64,000 bases of DNA from Rapana venosa. Taxonomy: Eukaryota; Mollusca; Gastropoda; Neogastropoda; Muricidae. The stretch is taken from positions 14,554,247-14,618,246 of the forward strand of contig CM054140.1 of assembly GCA_028751875.1 (NCBI GenBank), read 5' to 3'. Under the pieces are notes generated by a model. That model searched no databases, was not told the DNA's origin, and was given only the letters and a program-made list of their open reading frames with translations. Below, piece by piece: positions 1 to 12,848 of the stretch. Position 1 is the first letter of the stretch. Every line of letters begins with the position of its first letter. The position numbers and the translations under genes were made by a program.

Positions 1-1592
1 CATATGTTTGTGTGGTTTTGTGTGCGTGCGGGAGTGGGGGGGGGGTTGGGGGTTCTTCAATTTTAAACGTCTTTCCATTTAAAAGTGATACCAGACGACC
101 CCTTAAATAGAGAATAAAATATTTTGAGATAAGAAAAAAGAAAAGAGAAAAGAGAGAGAGAGAGAAAAGAGAAGAAGAGAGAGAAGAGAGAGAGAAATCT
201 ACTCTTTGGTGTGATTGGGCGTGGGCGTCCCTACATCCATGCCCCGCTCGTGTGTGTAATAAATAAAATTAACAAAGGAAATATATTCTTAACAAAAACA
301 AATCAAGAACAAAAATTTTTAAAAAAAATAAAATTTTAAAAAAAAATAACTACAATAACACAATAAAGGGTTTGTGTAGGTGTGTGCGGCATGGCGCATG
401 CTTGCGCGCATGCATTGAGTGGGGGGGGGGGTTGGGGGGACTAGGTAAGAGGATGACACTTTTTTCCCCCACGTGCGTGTGTCTTTGTTAGGCCACCAGG
501 AAAAACCCATGCAATAAATACTTTTTATCAGAAACCCAAAAAAGAGGCTAAGTCATTAAAAAACCAATGAAAGCCTTAGGCAGTTTGTGAGAAAAGGCAT
601 AGTCAGTTTTGCTTAAGTTTTCCAATTTCCAAAATTATATTTCATACCATCAAGAGAGAAGGGGGGGGGGGGGGGGGGGGGAATTTTTTTTTTTTAAAAT
701 GTTTTTTTTTCCCCCCATTTGTGTGTGCTGTGAGTAAATTAACACAGATTGTGTTGAAATGAAAATAAGTTTGAAATTTTTTTGGAGGGAAATGTTAAAA
801 AAGGGTAGATATGCGCCGCTTTTAATTGAAAAAGAAATAACCAATACCAGGGTTGAATGATGGAAAGAAAAAAATCTATTTCTGGGATGTCGCTTTTTTT
901 TTTTTTTTTTTTTTTTTGGCTGGTGTGTTTTTTTGTTTGGTTTTTTTTTCTTTGTGCTCTTTGGGGCACAAATTTTGGATGTTTTGGGTAAAAAAGGAGC
1001 TTTTTGATTTGTAGTTGTTTTTTTTTTACTTTTTTTTAGCTTTATGTTTTTTGTCTTTTTGTTGTTGTTTTTTTTTGTAAGAGGAGTGATTAAAAAGGGG
1101 ATGTGTTGGGAATGTACAAAAGAAAGAAATCGGGTTTTATGTCTAGATTGAGTAAGCCAATCTTTTAGCCTAAAAAGGTTTTTAAACAAATGGAAAAATT
1201 TGCTCTTTCAAAAAACACTTGGTGTTGTGTTTTTATTTCTGCTCTGATAGGGGTCCTAGTTTTTAAGGGAAAATTTGGCGAAATGTGCATGCGGTTTGGG
1301 AGGGGGGGGGGGACTCGGGTAGGGGGGTGGGGGGGGGGGGTGTGTGTGTTTTTTTTTGGGGGGGGGGGGTAAATTATGTCAGGGAATGAAAATGAATTCC
1401 TCCTTGTGGTGTGTGGTGTGTGTTTGGTGGGGTTTTGGGGGGGTGGGGGGGGGTGGGAAATAGGTAAGGGGAAAAAACCCTTCTTTCCTCCTTGTGTGGG
1501 TGCTGTGTGTCCCATGAAACCCATGTGGGGGGAGGGGGGGGTAAATAGGTAAGAGGAGTTTGACACTTTTTCTTCCTCGTGTGTGTATGTGT

Positions 1593-1639
<47 letters not shown>

Positions 1640-3237
1640 AGGGGAAGAGAGAGGAGGCCCTCGGGAAAAATCATGAAATTAAACCCCTGTTATCAGTAGC
1701 CAAAATTTGGCTAAGCCCAGGGGAAAAACATCTAAACCCTTAAAGGCGGTTTGTGTAGACAGGCAGTGGGTCAGCTTGCAAAATTTTTTTCCAAAGTTCC
1801 CAAATACATGCTTCAAAACCAAACAGAGAGAGAAGAAAAGGGGTTTTTTTTTGAAAATAACTTTTTTTTTTTTCCCTTCCCCAAATTTTTGTGTATCTGT
1901 GAAAATTTTGTAAAAACAGATTGTTTTAAATTAAAATTTAAATTTTGTAATTTTGGGGAAAAAAAATTTTTTAACATTGTACCTATGCGACACATTTGTG
2001 AGAGAGTAAAAACGAAAACCATTTAAAATTTGAGGAAAGAATATATATTTCGGGGTTTTTCCTTTTTTCCTTTTTTTTTTTTTTGTTTTTTTGGGTGTGT
2101 GTTTTTGTTTGGTTTTCTTCTTTGTGCGCAAAATGGGCCCCAAAAAACTTTGATGATTCAGTGAAAAAGAGTTTTTTTAAAATTTGTAGTTGTTTTTTTC
2201 TACTTTTGTTTTCTGTGGGTTGTATGTTTTGTGATTTTTTTTTTTTGAAGAGAAGAGAAAAGAGGGGGAGAGAGAAAAGAGAGAGAAAAGAGAGAGAGAG
2301 AGAGTAAAAGGGAAAATGGGGGGGATTGTACAAAATAAAAAGAAATCTGTTTAGTTGTTGGGAATGAGTTAGGCAACCCTTTTACGGGGTTTTAGTGTGA
2401 AGAAGGTTTTAAAGACACACAAAAATTGCCCCCTGCGGAACCCTTTGGGGATTGTGTTTTTTCTTGCTTTTCCCTTATAGGGGTTTTGATTTAAGAAAAG
2501 TGTAAGAGTTGCATTTGAAGGGTGAGGGGGGGGGGGGGGGGGGGAGGGGAAAGAGGCGAGAGAAGTGACCTAATGCCTGCTGTTGGGGTGTGTCCCGTGC
2601 TGTCTTTTTGTGGGGTGTTTTGGGTGTGGGGTAAACTAGGTAAGAGGAGAAGAGATGTCATCCCCCCTCTTATGTTGTGTGTTTTGTGTGTGTGTGCGTC
2701 TGCATGCATGCATGAGTGTTGTGAGGGTGTTAGGGGGGGGTGGGGGAGACAAGGAAAAAGGAGATGAGATTTAAATTCCTTTCCCTTTTGGGGGTGTGGT
2801 GGTGGTGTTGTTGCATGAGTGGCTTTTGTGTTTTGGGGGGTGGGGCAGACAGGGAAAGGAAATAAGACATAATCCCTCGTGTTTTGGGGTGTGTGTGTGT
2901 GGGGTGTGTGTGTGTGTGTGGTGTTGGGGTGGGGTGTGTAAATTTTTGTTTTGGGAAAACCCCCGGGAAAAAACCCTGCAAGTCAAACTTTAACATGGCC
3001 AAAAGGGGGGCTAAGTCATTAAAAACTAAGACAACCTTAGGCAATTTTATAGAAGTCGGCCCTTTCATAATTTTGGGCCATTTTCCAAATTAAAGCCCTT
3101 TTTAAACCCCACAGAGAAGAGAGGGAAAGATTTTTCGGGTAAAAATTTTTTTTTTTTAATTTTTTGGGGTGCTGTGAGGGGATTGTAATAAGATTGTGGG
3201 GGAATTGAAATTAAATTGTGATATTCATGAAATGTTA

Positions 3238-3261
3238 ACATATTTTGGGCCCAAAATATGT
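3238..3261. repeat. 24-bp perfect palindrome inside a satellite unit
   Basis: ACATATTTTGGG is followed directly by its reverse complement. It sits just after the conserved block GATATTCATGAAATGTTA of the satellite unit. The homologous spot in the unit at 11.7 kb is also palindromic but has a different centre. Confidence 0.85.
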
Positions 3262-5157
3262 GACACCTTTTTTCAGAGAGTAAAGACCAAAACCAAATTT
3301 TAATGATGGGAAAAAAAATATGTATTTCGTGATTTCCCTTTTTTGTTTTAAATTTTTTTTTTTTGTTTGTTTTTGGGGAGTGTGTTTTTTGGTTTTGTTT
3401 TTTGGGTTGAAAAGGCATCAAAAAAACCTTTTATTTGATTTAGTAAAAAAGACCTTTTAAAAAAAAAAATTTTAGTTTTGTTTGGGTTTTTTTTTCATAG
3501 AAATTTGGGTCCCAAAGGGAAAGAAAAAAGAATGCCTCCTTGTGTGTGGGGTGTGTGTGTGTGTGTTGTGTGTGGGTGTGTTTTGAAAGGGGGTGGGGGT
3601 AGATTAGGTCAGAGAGATGAAACTGAATTCCTCCTTGTTGTGCTTGGGGTGTGTGTTTGTGTGTGTGGGGTGGTGTGTTTTTAGGGGGGGGGGGGTAGGG
3701 TAGGTTTAAAAGGAGATGAAAACTTAATGCCTCCTTTTTGTGTGTGTGTGCGTGCTGCGGTGCATGTGGGGGGGGAGGGTTGGGGTAGACAGGGAAAAGA
3801 GATGTCACTTTATGCCTCGTTGGGGTGTTTTGTGTGTGTGTGCAAGTGTGTGTGTAGGGGGGGGGGGGGGCCCCAACTAGGTAAAAAGGAAATGAAACTT
3901 TATTCCCCCTCATTGTGTTTTTGGGTGTAGAGAGGGGGTTTTGTATGTGTTTGAAACCCCCAGGAAAAAAATTTTTCAAACAAACCCTTATCATAACCAA
4001 AAGTTGCTAAGTCATTAAAAACCATTGGGAAAACCTTTGGCAGTTTGTGGTTTGACAGGCAAATAGTCGCTTGGGATAATTTTTTCCAAGTTTCCAAAAC
4101 ATCTTCAAACTATCGGGGGAGAAGGTTTGGGGGGGGAGTTTTTTTTGGTTTTTTTTTTAAAATGATAATCCCCCCCCCCCCCCCCCCCCTTTTTTTTGGG
4201 TTTTCTTTGAGTAATTTTTAATAAAGATTTTAAGTTGTAATATTGGATGGGAAAAGTTTAAAAAATGTGCATATGCGACACCCGTGTGAGAAAGTAAAAA
4301 ACCGAAACCATTTGAATATGGGAAAAAATAAAATCTTTGGGGGTTTCTTTTTTCCTTTTTTTTTTGGGGGGTGGGGGGGTTGGTGGTGTTGGTTTTTTTT
4401 GGGTTTTTTTCTTTGTCGCTTGGGGATCAAAATCTGGGTGTTTAGTGAAAAAGGTTTTAAAAAAATTTTTTTTGTTGTTTTTTTTAGTTTTATTTTATAT
4501 TCGTTTGTCGTTGTCGTTGTTGTTTTTTTTTAGAGAGAGAGGAGAGAGTACAAAATGAAAGAAATCTGATTAGCGTCTTAGATTGAGTTAGGTAATCTTT
4601 TAGTGTGAAGGTTTTAAACAAACAGAAAAATTGCTTTGCCAAGCATTTGGGTTTTGTGTTTTTACTTGTTTGTTCGTATAGTGTCCTATATTTAAGAAAA
4701 GTGTACAAACGTGCACGTTGAGTAGGGGGGTGGGTTGGGGGGGTGGGTGAAATGAGTTGAGAGGAGAAGTGACCTAAGGCCTCCTCGTGTGTGTGTGCGC
4801 GTGTTTTGTGGGGATGGGGTAGATTAGGTCAGAGGAGATGAAACTGAATTCCTCCGTGTGGTGTGTGGTGTTGTGTGTGTGGTGTGTGTGTGTGGTGTGT
4901 GTGGTGTGTTGTGTGGTGTGTTGGGGGTGGGTGGGGGTAGACTAGGTAAGAGGAGATGAGACTTTATTCCTCCTCATGTGTGCATGTGTGTGGGGTTGTG
5001 TGTTGTGTGTGTGTGGTGTGGGGTGTGTGTGTGTGTTGTTGTGTGTGTGTTTTTTGTTTTTGTGGTGTGCTGGGGGGGGTGGGGGTAAGACTAGGTAAGA
5101 GGAGATGAGACTTTATTCCCCCTCATGTGTGCATGTATGTGTGTGTGTGTGTTTTGC

Positions 5158-5189
<32 letters not shown>

Positions 5190-5419
5190 TGGGGGTGGAT
5201 GGGGGTAGACTAGGTAAGAGGAGATGAGACTTTATTCCTCATGTGTGCATGTCTGTGTGTGTGTGGTGTGTGTGTGTGTGCGTGCGTGCGTGCTGTGTGT
5301 GTGTGTTTTGGGGGTGGGGGGGGGTTTAGACTAGGTAAGAGGAGATGAGACTTCATTCCTCCTCGTTGTGTGTGTGTGTGTGTGTGCATGTGTGCATGGT
5401 TGAAATCTGTATGATGGGA

Positions 5420-6215
5420 CACCTGGAAAAATCATGCAAGTCAAACTGTATCAGTGACCAAAAGTGGCTAAATCATTAAAGACTACAGAAATCCTCAGGC
5501 AGTTTTTGCGGACAAGCAGTAGTTAGCTTGCATAATTCTTCCATGTTGCCAGTTGTGCTGCATATAATCTGAGAGAGTGTAAGAGCTTTGTTTGTATTCA
5601 TTTTATTTTACTTTTAAAAAAAAAAATGCTGTGAATTATTGTAATGCAGGTTGTGTTGAATTGGGAGTAAGTTGTAATATTGATGGAAATGTTAAGAACA
5701 TATGCCACGCCTTTGTCAGAAAGTAATGGCCAAAACCATGTTGAATGATGGAAAGAAGTATGTATTTCTGGGGGGTATTTTGAAGGGTTTTTTGTGTATG
5801 TTCTTTGGTTTTTTTCTTTGTGCTGTATTGGCATGAAAGTTAATGTAGATCCAGTTAAAAAGAGCTTTATTTTATAACTTTTTTGTTTTTGTTTCGTGTT
5901 TTTGTTTTCAGAGATTCAGAAAGAGAGAGGGGTGGGGAGTGGGTGGGAAATGTGCATTAAATTTATGAAAGAAAAGAAGTCTTTTTAGTATCTTCAATAA
6001 AAGAAATGTACAAGTGTACATGTTGACCATGCATAGGGTTGGGGGTGGGGTGATGGTAGTAATGAGTTGAGAGAAGTGACATAATGCCTGTGTGTGTGTG
6101 TGTCAAAGTCAAAGTCAAACTTTTATTTGCAGATGGTACATTGAATAAGCAGTGCATTTGCTTGTTTTCATCAAGCCATCTATCTGTGTGCGTGTGTGTG
6201 TGTGTGTGTGTGTTG
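5420..6215. repeat. Satellite variant, copy 1 of an approximately 800-bp duplicated segment
   Basis: This stretch carries a variant absent from most units: AGAGAGAGGGGTGGGGAGTG, then ACATGTTGACCATGC, then GATGGTACATTGAATAAGCA and CATCAAGCCATCT. The same series recurs at 15420-16240 in the same order and orientation. It marks the left flank of the LINE insertion. Confidence 0.75.
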
Positions 6216-6460
6216 TTGTTGTTGTCTTCGATTTTACGTCTGTTCACTCTCAGTGATATTAGACGAGAAAGAAAAAAATATATATACAAGGGGTGTATGA
6301 TAATTGAGGTGGTTGTAGAGGCCCTACTGAAAAATGCGAGAGGGAAAAAGTAGTCTAATCATGAAAAGAAACCGTGCAAATCGAAAGATACAATAAAAAA
6401 TATTTATAAAAAAAAACACCACAGAAACAAAAACATAAAAAGTGATTAACGTTAATGAAA

Positions 6461-9400
6461 CTATAACAAATGTCCTATAGGACTATGCCAGAGACCTTTT
6501 GCAATATCAAATGCCAAATTCAAATTATTGAATATGCTTCTAAGGGGAGTTTTCAGAAATTGAGTAAAAAAGCTTTCGTATTTCTTACATTCAAATATTA
6601 TATGAGTATTGGAAATATTCTCACCACATAGACATTTACTGTTTTCTACTGAATTTGGTTACGAATGCATTAAGTTTTATTCTATAAAACAAACTATTCA
6701 CTCTTCTGCTGTGGAGATATTTGAACAAGCCTTAGAATGGCTCACGACTCTTGCTTATCAGTTTTGATGACAGATCTGTTTAGAAATCTCTCTTTTAGGT
6801 GATACGTTTCTGTGACCTTTTTCCATGAGTTTGTTCTAATAAGTGGTAGCCCTCTTGTAATGATAAAGGTACGTGCAGTGTTGCTGATTCCCGTTCATGC
6901 TTTGCTCCTCTTTTAGCAGCTCTATCAGCCCACTCATTTGGAAAGAATCCACTGTGTGAAGGCAACCCAACAGAAAGTGACACTTGTGCCCTTTAAGGTT
7001 AAAAGGTGTATGACATGATTATCTCTAATGCCAATGATTGAAGTTTTCTTGTACACAAGGATTTTAAAGCATACAATACGACTTAGAATCAACACAAATA
7101 AGGATTTGAAATATACACAATGGCAAATCAAGAACATAATTTAGAGCCATTAGACTGCTACTAATTCCGCGGTAAAAATCGAATGATGTTTACCAACATA
7201 GAATGATTTTTCATTTTTAAGATGGTATAACAAAAGCTGAACCTGTTTCTTGATTATCCAGACGTGATCCATCTGTATAAATTTGTAAATGATGAAAATA
7301 CTTATGATGAATGTGGGACCGAACATCAGAAACCATAATGTTCAGATTCTCATTCTTTTTTGCATTAGTTACCTCTTGTCGAAGTATGCTCTATTCATCT
7401 CCCACGATGGGCAAGGTAATGTTGCCTCTCGTTTGTCCATTCTGTGTTGGTTGACATTAGAATTTTCCACTAGATCAGACACATATGTGTTAATGGGCAT
7501 TAAAGAAGATATATCTTTTGCTCTTTTAGGAAACTGTAGTTCAGATTTTACTTCTACTTCCTCAGAAATGAAATTATCAGTTTTTCTGTTTCTAAGAACA
7601 TATTTTGCACATGCCAGTTGACGGTAATCATCCAAAGGCAATGTACCAACTTATTGTACGTTCCCAGAGCTGATGCATGATATGGAACTCCAAGTGCAAG
7701 CTGTAAGCTTTGCAGTCTACACTTTGTAGCTTTTTAAGTAAAGATTTTGGAGCCTGAAAAAGATTCTTGTCCGTATGATAATTTCGAACGAACAAGAGAT
7801 GTAGCTAAACATTTAGATTGAATATGTCTTGTCCCCAGAACTGTTTACTAATTATCTTCAGTAGGTTTATGCACTTCTTTGCCTTTGTTAATAAGTGCTC
7901 AATATTGTGTATTCCAAGTTAGCTTTGAAGTTAGAATAACACCTAAGAACTTTATTGTATTTTTGTATTCAATTATTTCAGTCCCAATCTTAAATCTGGT
8001 AGTTTCCTCCGGATTACTAGCCATTATTAAAAAGCAACAACATGAGTTTTTCTGTGGACAAAGTAAATCCATTTTCAATCATATATTTGTCGATGTTATC
8101 AAGCTGGCTTTGATATACCCTTTTATGTAATTTAACGCTCTTTTTGGTGTATTACGTTTCATAGTAACATTCATCCACATGCATATATCATCCGCATATT
8201 GTACTAAGATGATATCCTTTGATAAATTCATTGGGAGATCATGCAGCAAGATATTAAATAGGATAGGAGCTATCACAGAACCTTGGGGTAGTCCCATATG
8301 AAGCGATCTAACACTTGAATATGATTTAGCCACTCTTACTTGAATTTTTCTGTCTGCCAAAAAACTTTTGATATAAAAATACAAGTGCCCAGAAACACCC
8401 ATATTCTTTAGTTTACCTAATAATTTAGCATGCCAAACTTGGTCATATGTCTTTTATATCAAAAAATGTTGCAAGAACATTCTTTCTTCTTGCAAACTGC
8501 ATTTTTAATTTGTGTTGATAGTTTAACCAAATTATCTATGGCAGATTTATTTTTTTGAAAACCCTGCTTGATTGACAGGGATTATTTATTTTTATGGCAG
8601 AAATACATCAGCCTTTTTAGAATAATTCTTTCCATTAGCTTGCCAGTGTGTGAGAGGTCAAAGCAATTGGTCTGTAGCTGGTTTTGTCGATTTAGGCTTT
8701 CCCTGTTTATGAACTGGAATGACAATGGACTCCTTCCACTTTACTGGCATACCTCCCTCGATCCAACATTTATTGAAGAGTTTGTGGAGTAGATAAATGA
8801 AATTTGTTGGTAATGTTTCAACATTTCATTAGAAAATTGCATCTGACCCAACAGACGTTTTCTTGTTAGAAAGAGATAGTAATGCATCTCTTACTTCGTC
8901 AAGTGAAATTGGAGCATTAATGCACGAACCGTTGTCAGAGACTGGGTCAGTACGTTCTGTTTTACTTTCTTCATCTGTTCTGTAGTTCCTGCGTTTTAGT
9001 GACAATCCTTCAAGACGCATTGATTCAGAAAAAATGTCTGCAAAGGCCTCTGCTTTTTCTATGTTTGATGGAAATTCTTTATTATCCATTGCACTGGACA
9101 AGTTGGTAAACTAACACCTTTTTTCATTTCATGATATTTATCCCAAACTTTTTTAAGATCTTTATGATTTGAAATTTCAGTGGTACAAAAAGAAGTCCAA
9201 AATTCTCTCTTAGCCTGAGCTACAACTAGGTTACAGTAATTTTTTGCTTGTTTCTGTTTTACATTATTTTCTGACGTTTTATCTTTTAAATAAATTTTAT
9301 ACATTAAGCGTTTGTTTTTTACTGCTTCCTCACATGCTGGTGTCCACCAGATATTTCCCAGATGTTTATTTGTTTTTAGGGTATTTATTTTGGGGATAGA

Positions 9401-10281
9401 CAAAGTGGCAGCATGAATAATTGTCTCAGTAAAAGTGGAATATAAATGGTCTATGTTGTCAGTGTCAAAGCTGTCTGTGGTGTAAGTTTCAAGGATGCTT
9501 TCAAACTTTTTCCAGTCTGCTTTTTTGTAATTAAATTTTGGAATTTTGTCTTCCTGGGTGTCACAGGAAGCTGTTAGTCCACTAAGCGTTGTAATGACAG
9601 GCAGGTGATCACTGCCAAGGGTGTCATTGTGCGTTGACCACTCACATTCTGGAGCTAATGCAGGAGATATAAGCGATAGATCTAAGGCTGATGCTCTGTG
9701 ACTAGCAATGTCGGGGATTCTAGTAACACTGCCATCATTTAGTAAGTACAGGCAGGAATCAACTATGTTTTCTACAAAGCGATTATGAGATATTTTTTCA
9801 CAGTCTTTATCCCAAAAAGGAGCATGTGCATTAAAATCTCCTGCTATAAACCATTTTTCATTATCTTTAAGGTTGTGTATCCATTCAGTGTTCATATCAT
9901 TAGGTCCCCTAGGTAGGTATACAGATACAGTATTTATTATTAAATTTTCCCAAATTTTACGCGTGCTGCACATGAGTGTATATCTAGGACCTGGTTAGGC
10001 ACTGGTGAGGGACATGTGCTGTAATCCACCCCTTCTTCAATGTATATAGCTGCACTGATTTTGGTAGCAGCATCCACCTGTTGATGGACAGGTGGATAAT
10101 AGTAACCAGGCAGCTTAGGTAGTTTGCTACTGGTTACGTTCAGGGATTGTAACACAAGGACTTGGTATTTATTGTTGGAAAGATGTTGGATTAGATAATG
10201 TAAATTAGTGGAAATAGATCTAGCGTTCCACTGCATTAGTTTCAATATGTTGGACTTTTTACATCTAGATCGGGTAGGCAT
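6461..10281 (-). pseudogene. LINE ORF2: endonuclease, reverse transcriptase, RNase H (broken)
   Basis: Reading minus from 10281, the endonuclease opens with LMQWNARSIS, followed by GDFNAHAPFWD (about 9850-9815), a SALDLSLISP block and SDHLPV (about 9615). The linker holds IWWTPACEEAV. RT blocks follow: SLDEVRDALLSL near 8900, KQGFQKNKSAIDNLVKL near 8540, LPQGSVIAPILFN near 8290 and the catalytic QYADD near 8200. RNase H shows CVDSKS near 7090 and NEWADRAAKRGAK near 6920. The C-terminus has CLCGENISNTHIIFEC near 6630 and stops at 6461-6463. At least five frame changes or stops interrupt it, at about 9960, 9090, 8800, 8440 and 7640. The usual endonuclease LQE-T motif reads LQSLN, so the expected glutamate is missing. 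It would have nicked target DNA and primed reverse transcription in the nucleus; it cannot be functional as written. Confidence 0.88.
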
Positions 10282-10534
10282 TTTAAAATACGGGATTAAT
10301 TTTTTAAAATATCAACAAAAAAGGTTAAAAAACAACAACAATTAACTCTAAACTGCAAAAAAACAAAACATTAAACAAATTAAAATTAACAATTATGTGA
10401 CCCAAATTGTTGGCTCTATGCGAAAGATAAATACTGCACACTGAGTCAAGTAAAACAGCTAGATCTACTGTGGATATGAGTAAATACTAAACAACACCAC
10501 AGCTAAGCTATTGCACTACAAGTTGATGTACAAA

Positions 10535-11354
10535 CTACCAGTCACAGTTTCTCAGCACATCAAAGTAGTTGTGCTGTCTCTGCTGTCTCCACCAAGGGAA
10601 CTGGTACACTTGGTATGGAAATGGCCACTGGCTGGAGGCTGGCTGTAGCTGGTAATTTTCAGAGACATAGGTGGATCTGGGTGACTGGTAAACATTTTTG
10701 TTGTAAACCCGACGTCTTGGTTTCCTCTTGGGCTTTTCCCAGACTAGAGCATGCACATGCCTGCCGATGTTTTTGGCAAGAATGCTGGACCCATGGGTGT
10801 TCAGATGCAGGGAGTCTTTGAAATGGTTGTAATGAGTTTATGTTGGCATGGGAAATGAAGGAAACATTTTTCAAATTAAACATTTCAGAACAAGTGACAG
10901 CATTAAATACATCTGCCTTCATCTGAAGATTAAAATCTTTTACGGGTGCAATTTTACTGATGACAATTTTGGTATCAGGGAATGAGGTCATCAGATTTTT
11001 AACATTTTGAACCATTGTCTGACTGGCCTTTTGTGGATCTGTGGTTTTCAGATCATTGACACCACAGTGGATAACGATGCACTGTGGTTCCTTGGCATCA
11101 ATCTTCCAATCCTTTAAGTGGGAGATGTGGTCAATGTCAGATGTTTTAATTTTTTTAACATTCAAGCCATAGGACAGACCTAGCCGACTGCTGTTGACTC
11201 CGCCTAGAATAGAGTCATGAGCTAAAAGCACAGTGGGAAAACCAGAAGTTTGGTCCTTCAACTTAGAACTTGATTTGACGTCATGCCAATTCATTTTCGA
11301 CACACCCATCTTTTTACGTAACTGGTCTGGCTTCTGGATGTTTTGCTTTGGCAT
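10535..11354 (-). pseudogene. LINE ORF1 with SGNH/GDSL-hydrolase-like domain (one frameshift)
   Basis: The first part reads minus from a methionine at 11354 (MPKQNIQKP). An open frame extends upstream to 11453, but that part is translated satellite. Motifs match SGNH hydrolases: block I LLAHDSILGG keeps the D-S pair although the usual glycine is histidine; block III is CGVNDL with the Asn; and block V, DSLHLNTHG, supplies the Asp/His pair. Block V lies in another frame near 10800, so a frameshift falls at about 10815. The C-terminus is a basic tail (KPKRKPRRR) ending at 10535. Esterase-type ORF1 proteins are known in CR1 and L2 LINEs and may aid RNP assembly or membrane contact. Finding one ahead of an RNase H-bearing ORF2 is unusual to my knowledge. 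The family call is firm; the biochemical role is inferred. Confidence 0.75.
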
Positions 11355-11716
11355 TTCTTTAGTCACTGACCTTTTCTGTTGATTGTCAGTGCTGGGTGAT
11401 GATGACAATCGTGTGTGTGTGTGTGTGTGTGTGTAATCTGTATGATGGACCACCTGGAAAAATCATGCAAGTCAAACTGTTATCAGTGGCCAAAAGTGGC
11501 TAAATCATTAAAGACTACAGAAAACCTTAGGCAGATTTTATAGTAGTCGGCTTGCATAATTTTTCCACGTTGCCAATTATGCTTTGTACCATCACAGAGA
11601 GAGAGGGAGATTTTTTTTCGGATAAATTTTTTAATATAATTTTGTGTGTGCTGTGAGTGATTGTAATAGAGAGTGTGTAGAATTGAAATTAAGTTGTGAT
11701 ATTCATAGAAATGTTA

Positions 11717-11738
11717 ACATATGTAGGCCTACATATGT
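11717..11738. repeat. 22-bp perfect palindrome inside a satellite unit
   Basis: ACATATGTAGG is followed directly by its reverse complement, at the position equivalent to the palindrome at 3238-3261. The outer ACATAT/ATATGT arms are identical and the inner bases differ. Confidence 0.85.
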
Positions 11739-11970
11739 GACTGCTTTGTCAGAGAGTAATGATCAAAACCATGTTGAATGATGGAAAGAAAATATGTATT
11801 TCTGTGATTTCTTTCTTGTTTCATTTTTTTGTTTGTTTGTTTTGGTGAGTGTTGTATTGGCATCAAACTTTGATATTGATTCAGTGAAAAAGACCTTTTA
11901 AAAAAAATTTGTAGGTTTGTTTGTTTTGTGCAGTAGATTAGGTCAGAGGAGATGAAACTGAATGCCTCCC

Positions 11971-12002
<32 letters not shown>

Positions 12003-12817
12003 TTTGAGGGTGGGTGGGGGTAGGTTAGGTAAGAGGAGATGAGACTTCATGCCTCCTTGTTGTGTGTGTGTGTGTGTGTGTTTTGTGGGTGTGGGGATAG
12101 ATTAGGTCAGAGGAGATGAAACTGAATTCCTCCTTGTGTGTATGTGTGTGTGTGTGTTTTGAGGGTGGGTGGGGGTAGGCTAGGTAAGAGGAGATGAGAC
12201 TTAATGCCTCCTTTGTGTGTTGTGCTGTGTGCGTGCGTGCATGCGTGTGCATGTGTGGGGGAGGGTTGGGGTAGACTAGGTAAGAAGAGATGTCCCTTTA
12301 TTCCTCGTGTGTGTGTGTGTGTGTGTGTGTGCATGTGAGTGTAGGAGGGGGGGGGGTAGACTAGGTAAGAGGAGATGACACTTTATTCCTCCTCATGTGC
12401 GTGTTTTGTGTGTGTGAGAGAGTGTGTGTTAGACCACCAGGAAAAATTATGCAAGTCAAACTGTTATCAGTAACCAAAAGTTGCTAAGTCATTAAAGACC
12501 ATTGAAAGCATTAAGCAGTTTGTGTAGACAGGCAGTAGTCGGCTTGCATAATTTTTCCAAGTTGCCAATACATGCTTCATACCATCAGAGAGAAGGCTGG
12601 GGGGAGAGTTTTTTTGGTTTGTTTTAAAATGATATTCTCTCCCCCCCCCCCCCTTTTTTTTGTGTGTGTGCTTTGAGTAATTGTAATAAAGATATAAGTT
12701 GTAATATTGGATGGAAATGTTAAAATATGTGCATATGCGACACCTGTGTGAGAAAGTAATCACTGAAACCATGTTGAATGATGGAAAAAATATATCTTTC
12801 TGGGATTTCTTTTTTCC

Positions 12818-12848
<31 letters not shown>

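Larger units (their letters stand above)
1..6345. repeat. Complex GT-rich satellite, left block (about 5 units)
   Basis: Tandem units share three ordered blocks. Block one begins CCAGGAAAAA-like and contains GGCTAAGTCATTAAA. Block two contains TAAGTTGTAATATTG and ATGTTGAATGATGGAAA. Block three contains TTAGATTGAGTTAGGTAATC. Each unit ends in several short cassettes of (GT)n plus a G-run plus ACTAGGTAAGAGGAGATGA. Block one starts near 493, 1656, 2953, 3953 and 5420, so units run about 1.0-1.5 kb depending on the cassette number. No coding potential is apparent; open frames here are low-complexity (His-Thr, Pro or Lys runs). Many homopolymers look inflated compared with the same blocks at 12-15.5 kb, for example a 20-G run at 661-680. 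Confidence 0.8.
6346..11420 (-). mobile_element. Decayed LINE (non-LTR retrotransposon), near full length, RNase H type
   Basis: A minus-strand element of about 5 kb interrupts the GT-rich satellite. From 5' to 3' it has an ORF1 with an SGNH-hydrolase signature, a spacer of about 250 bp, and an ORF2 with an AP-type endonuclease, reverse transcriptase, RNase H and a C-terminal Cys/His knuckle, then an A/T-rich 3' UTR. RNase H after the RT is typical of the I/R1/Tad-like branch of LINEs. Both ORFs are frameshifted and contain stops, so it is a relic or is badly sequenced. The 5' end abuts (GT)n at about 11410-11435, after which the satellite resumes. The 3' boundary is uncertain within about 6220-6420. 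A truncated relative lies at 31.87-32.46 kb. Confidence 0.85.

Noticed and set aside
650..1189. 179-codon Lys-rich minus-strand open frame
   Set aside because: It is read through T and G homopolymers of satellite sequence; low-complexity Lys/Thr/Pro content and no motif.
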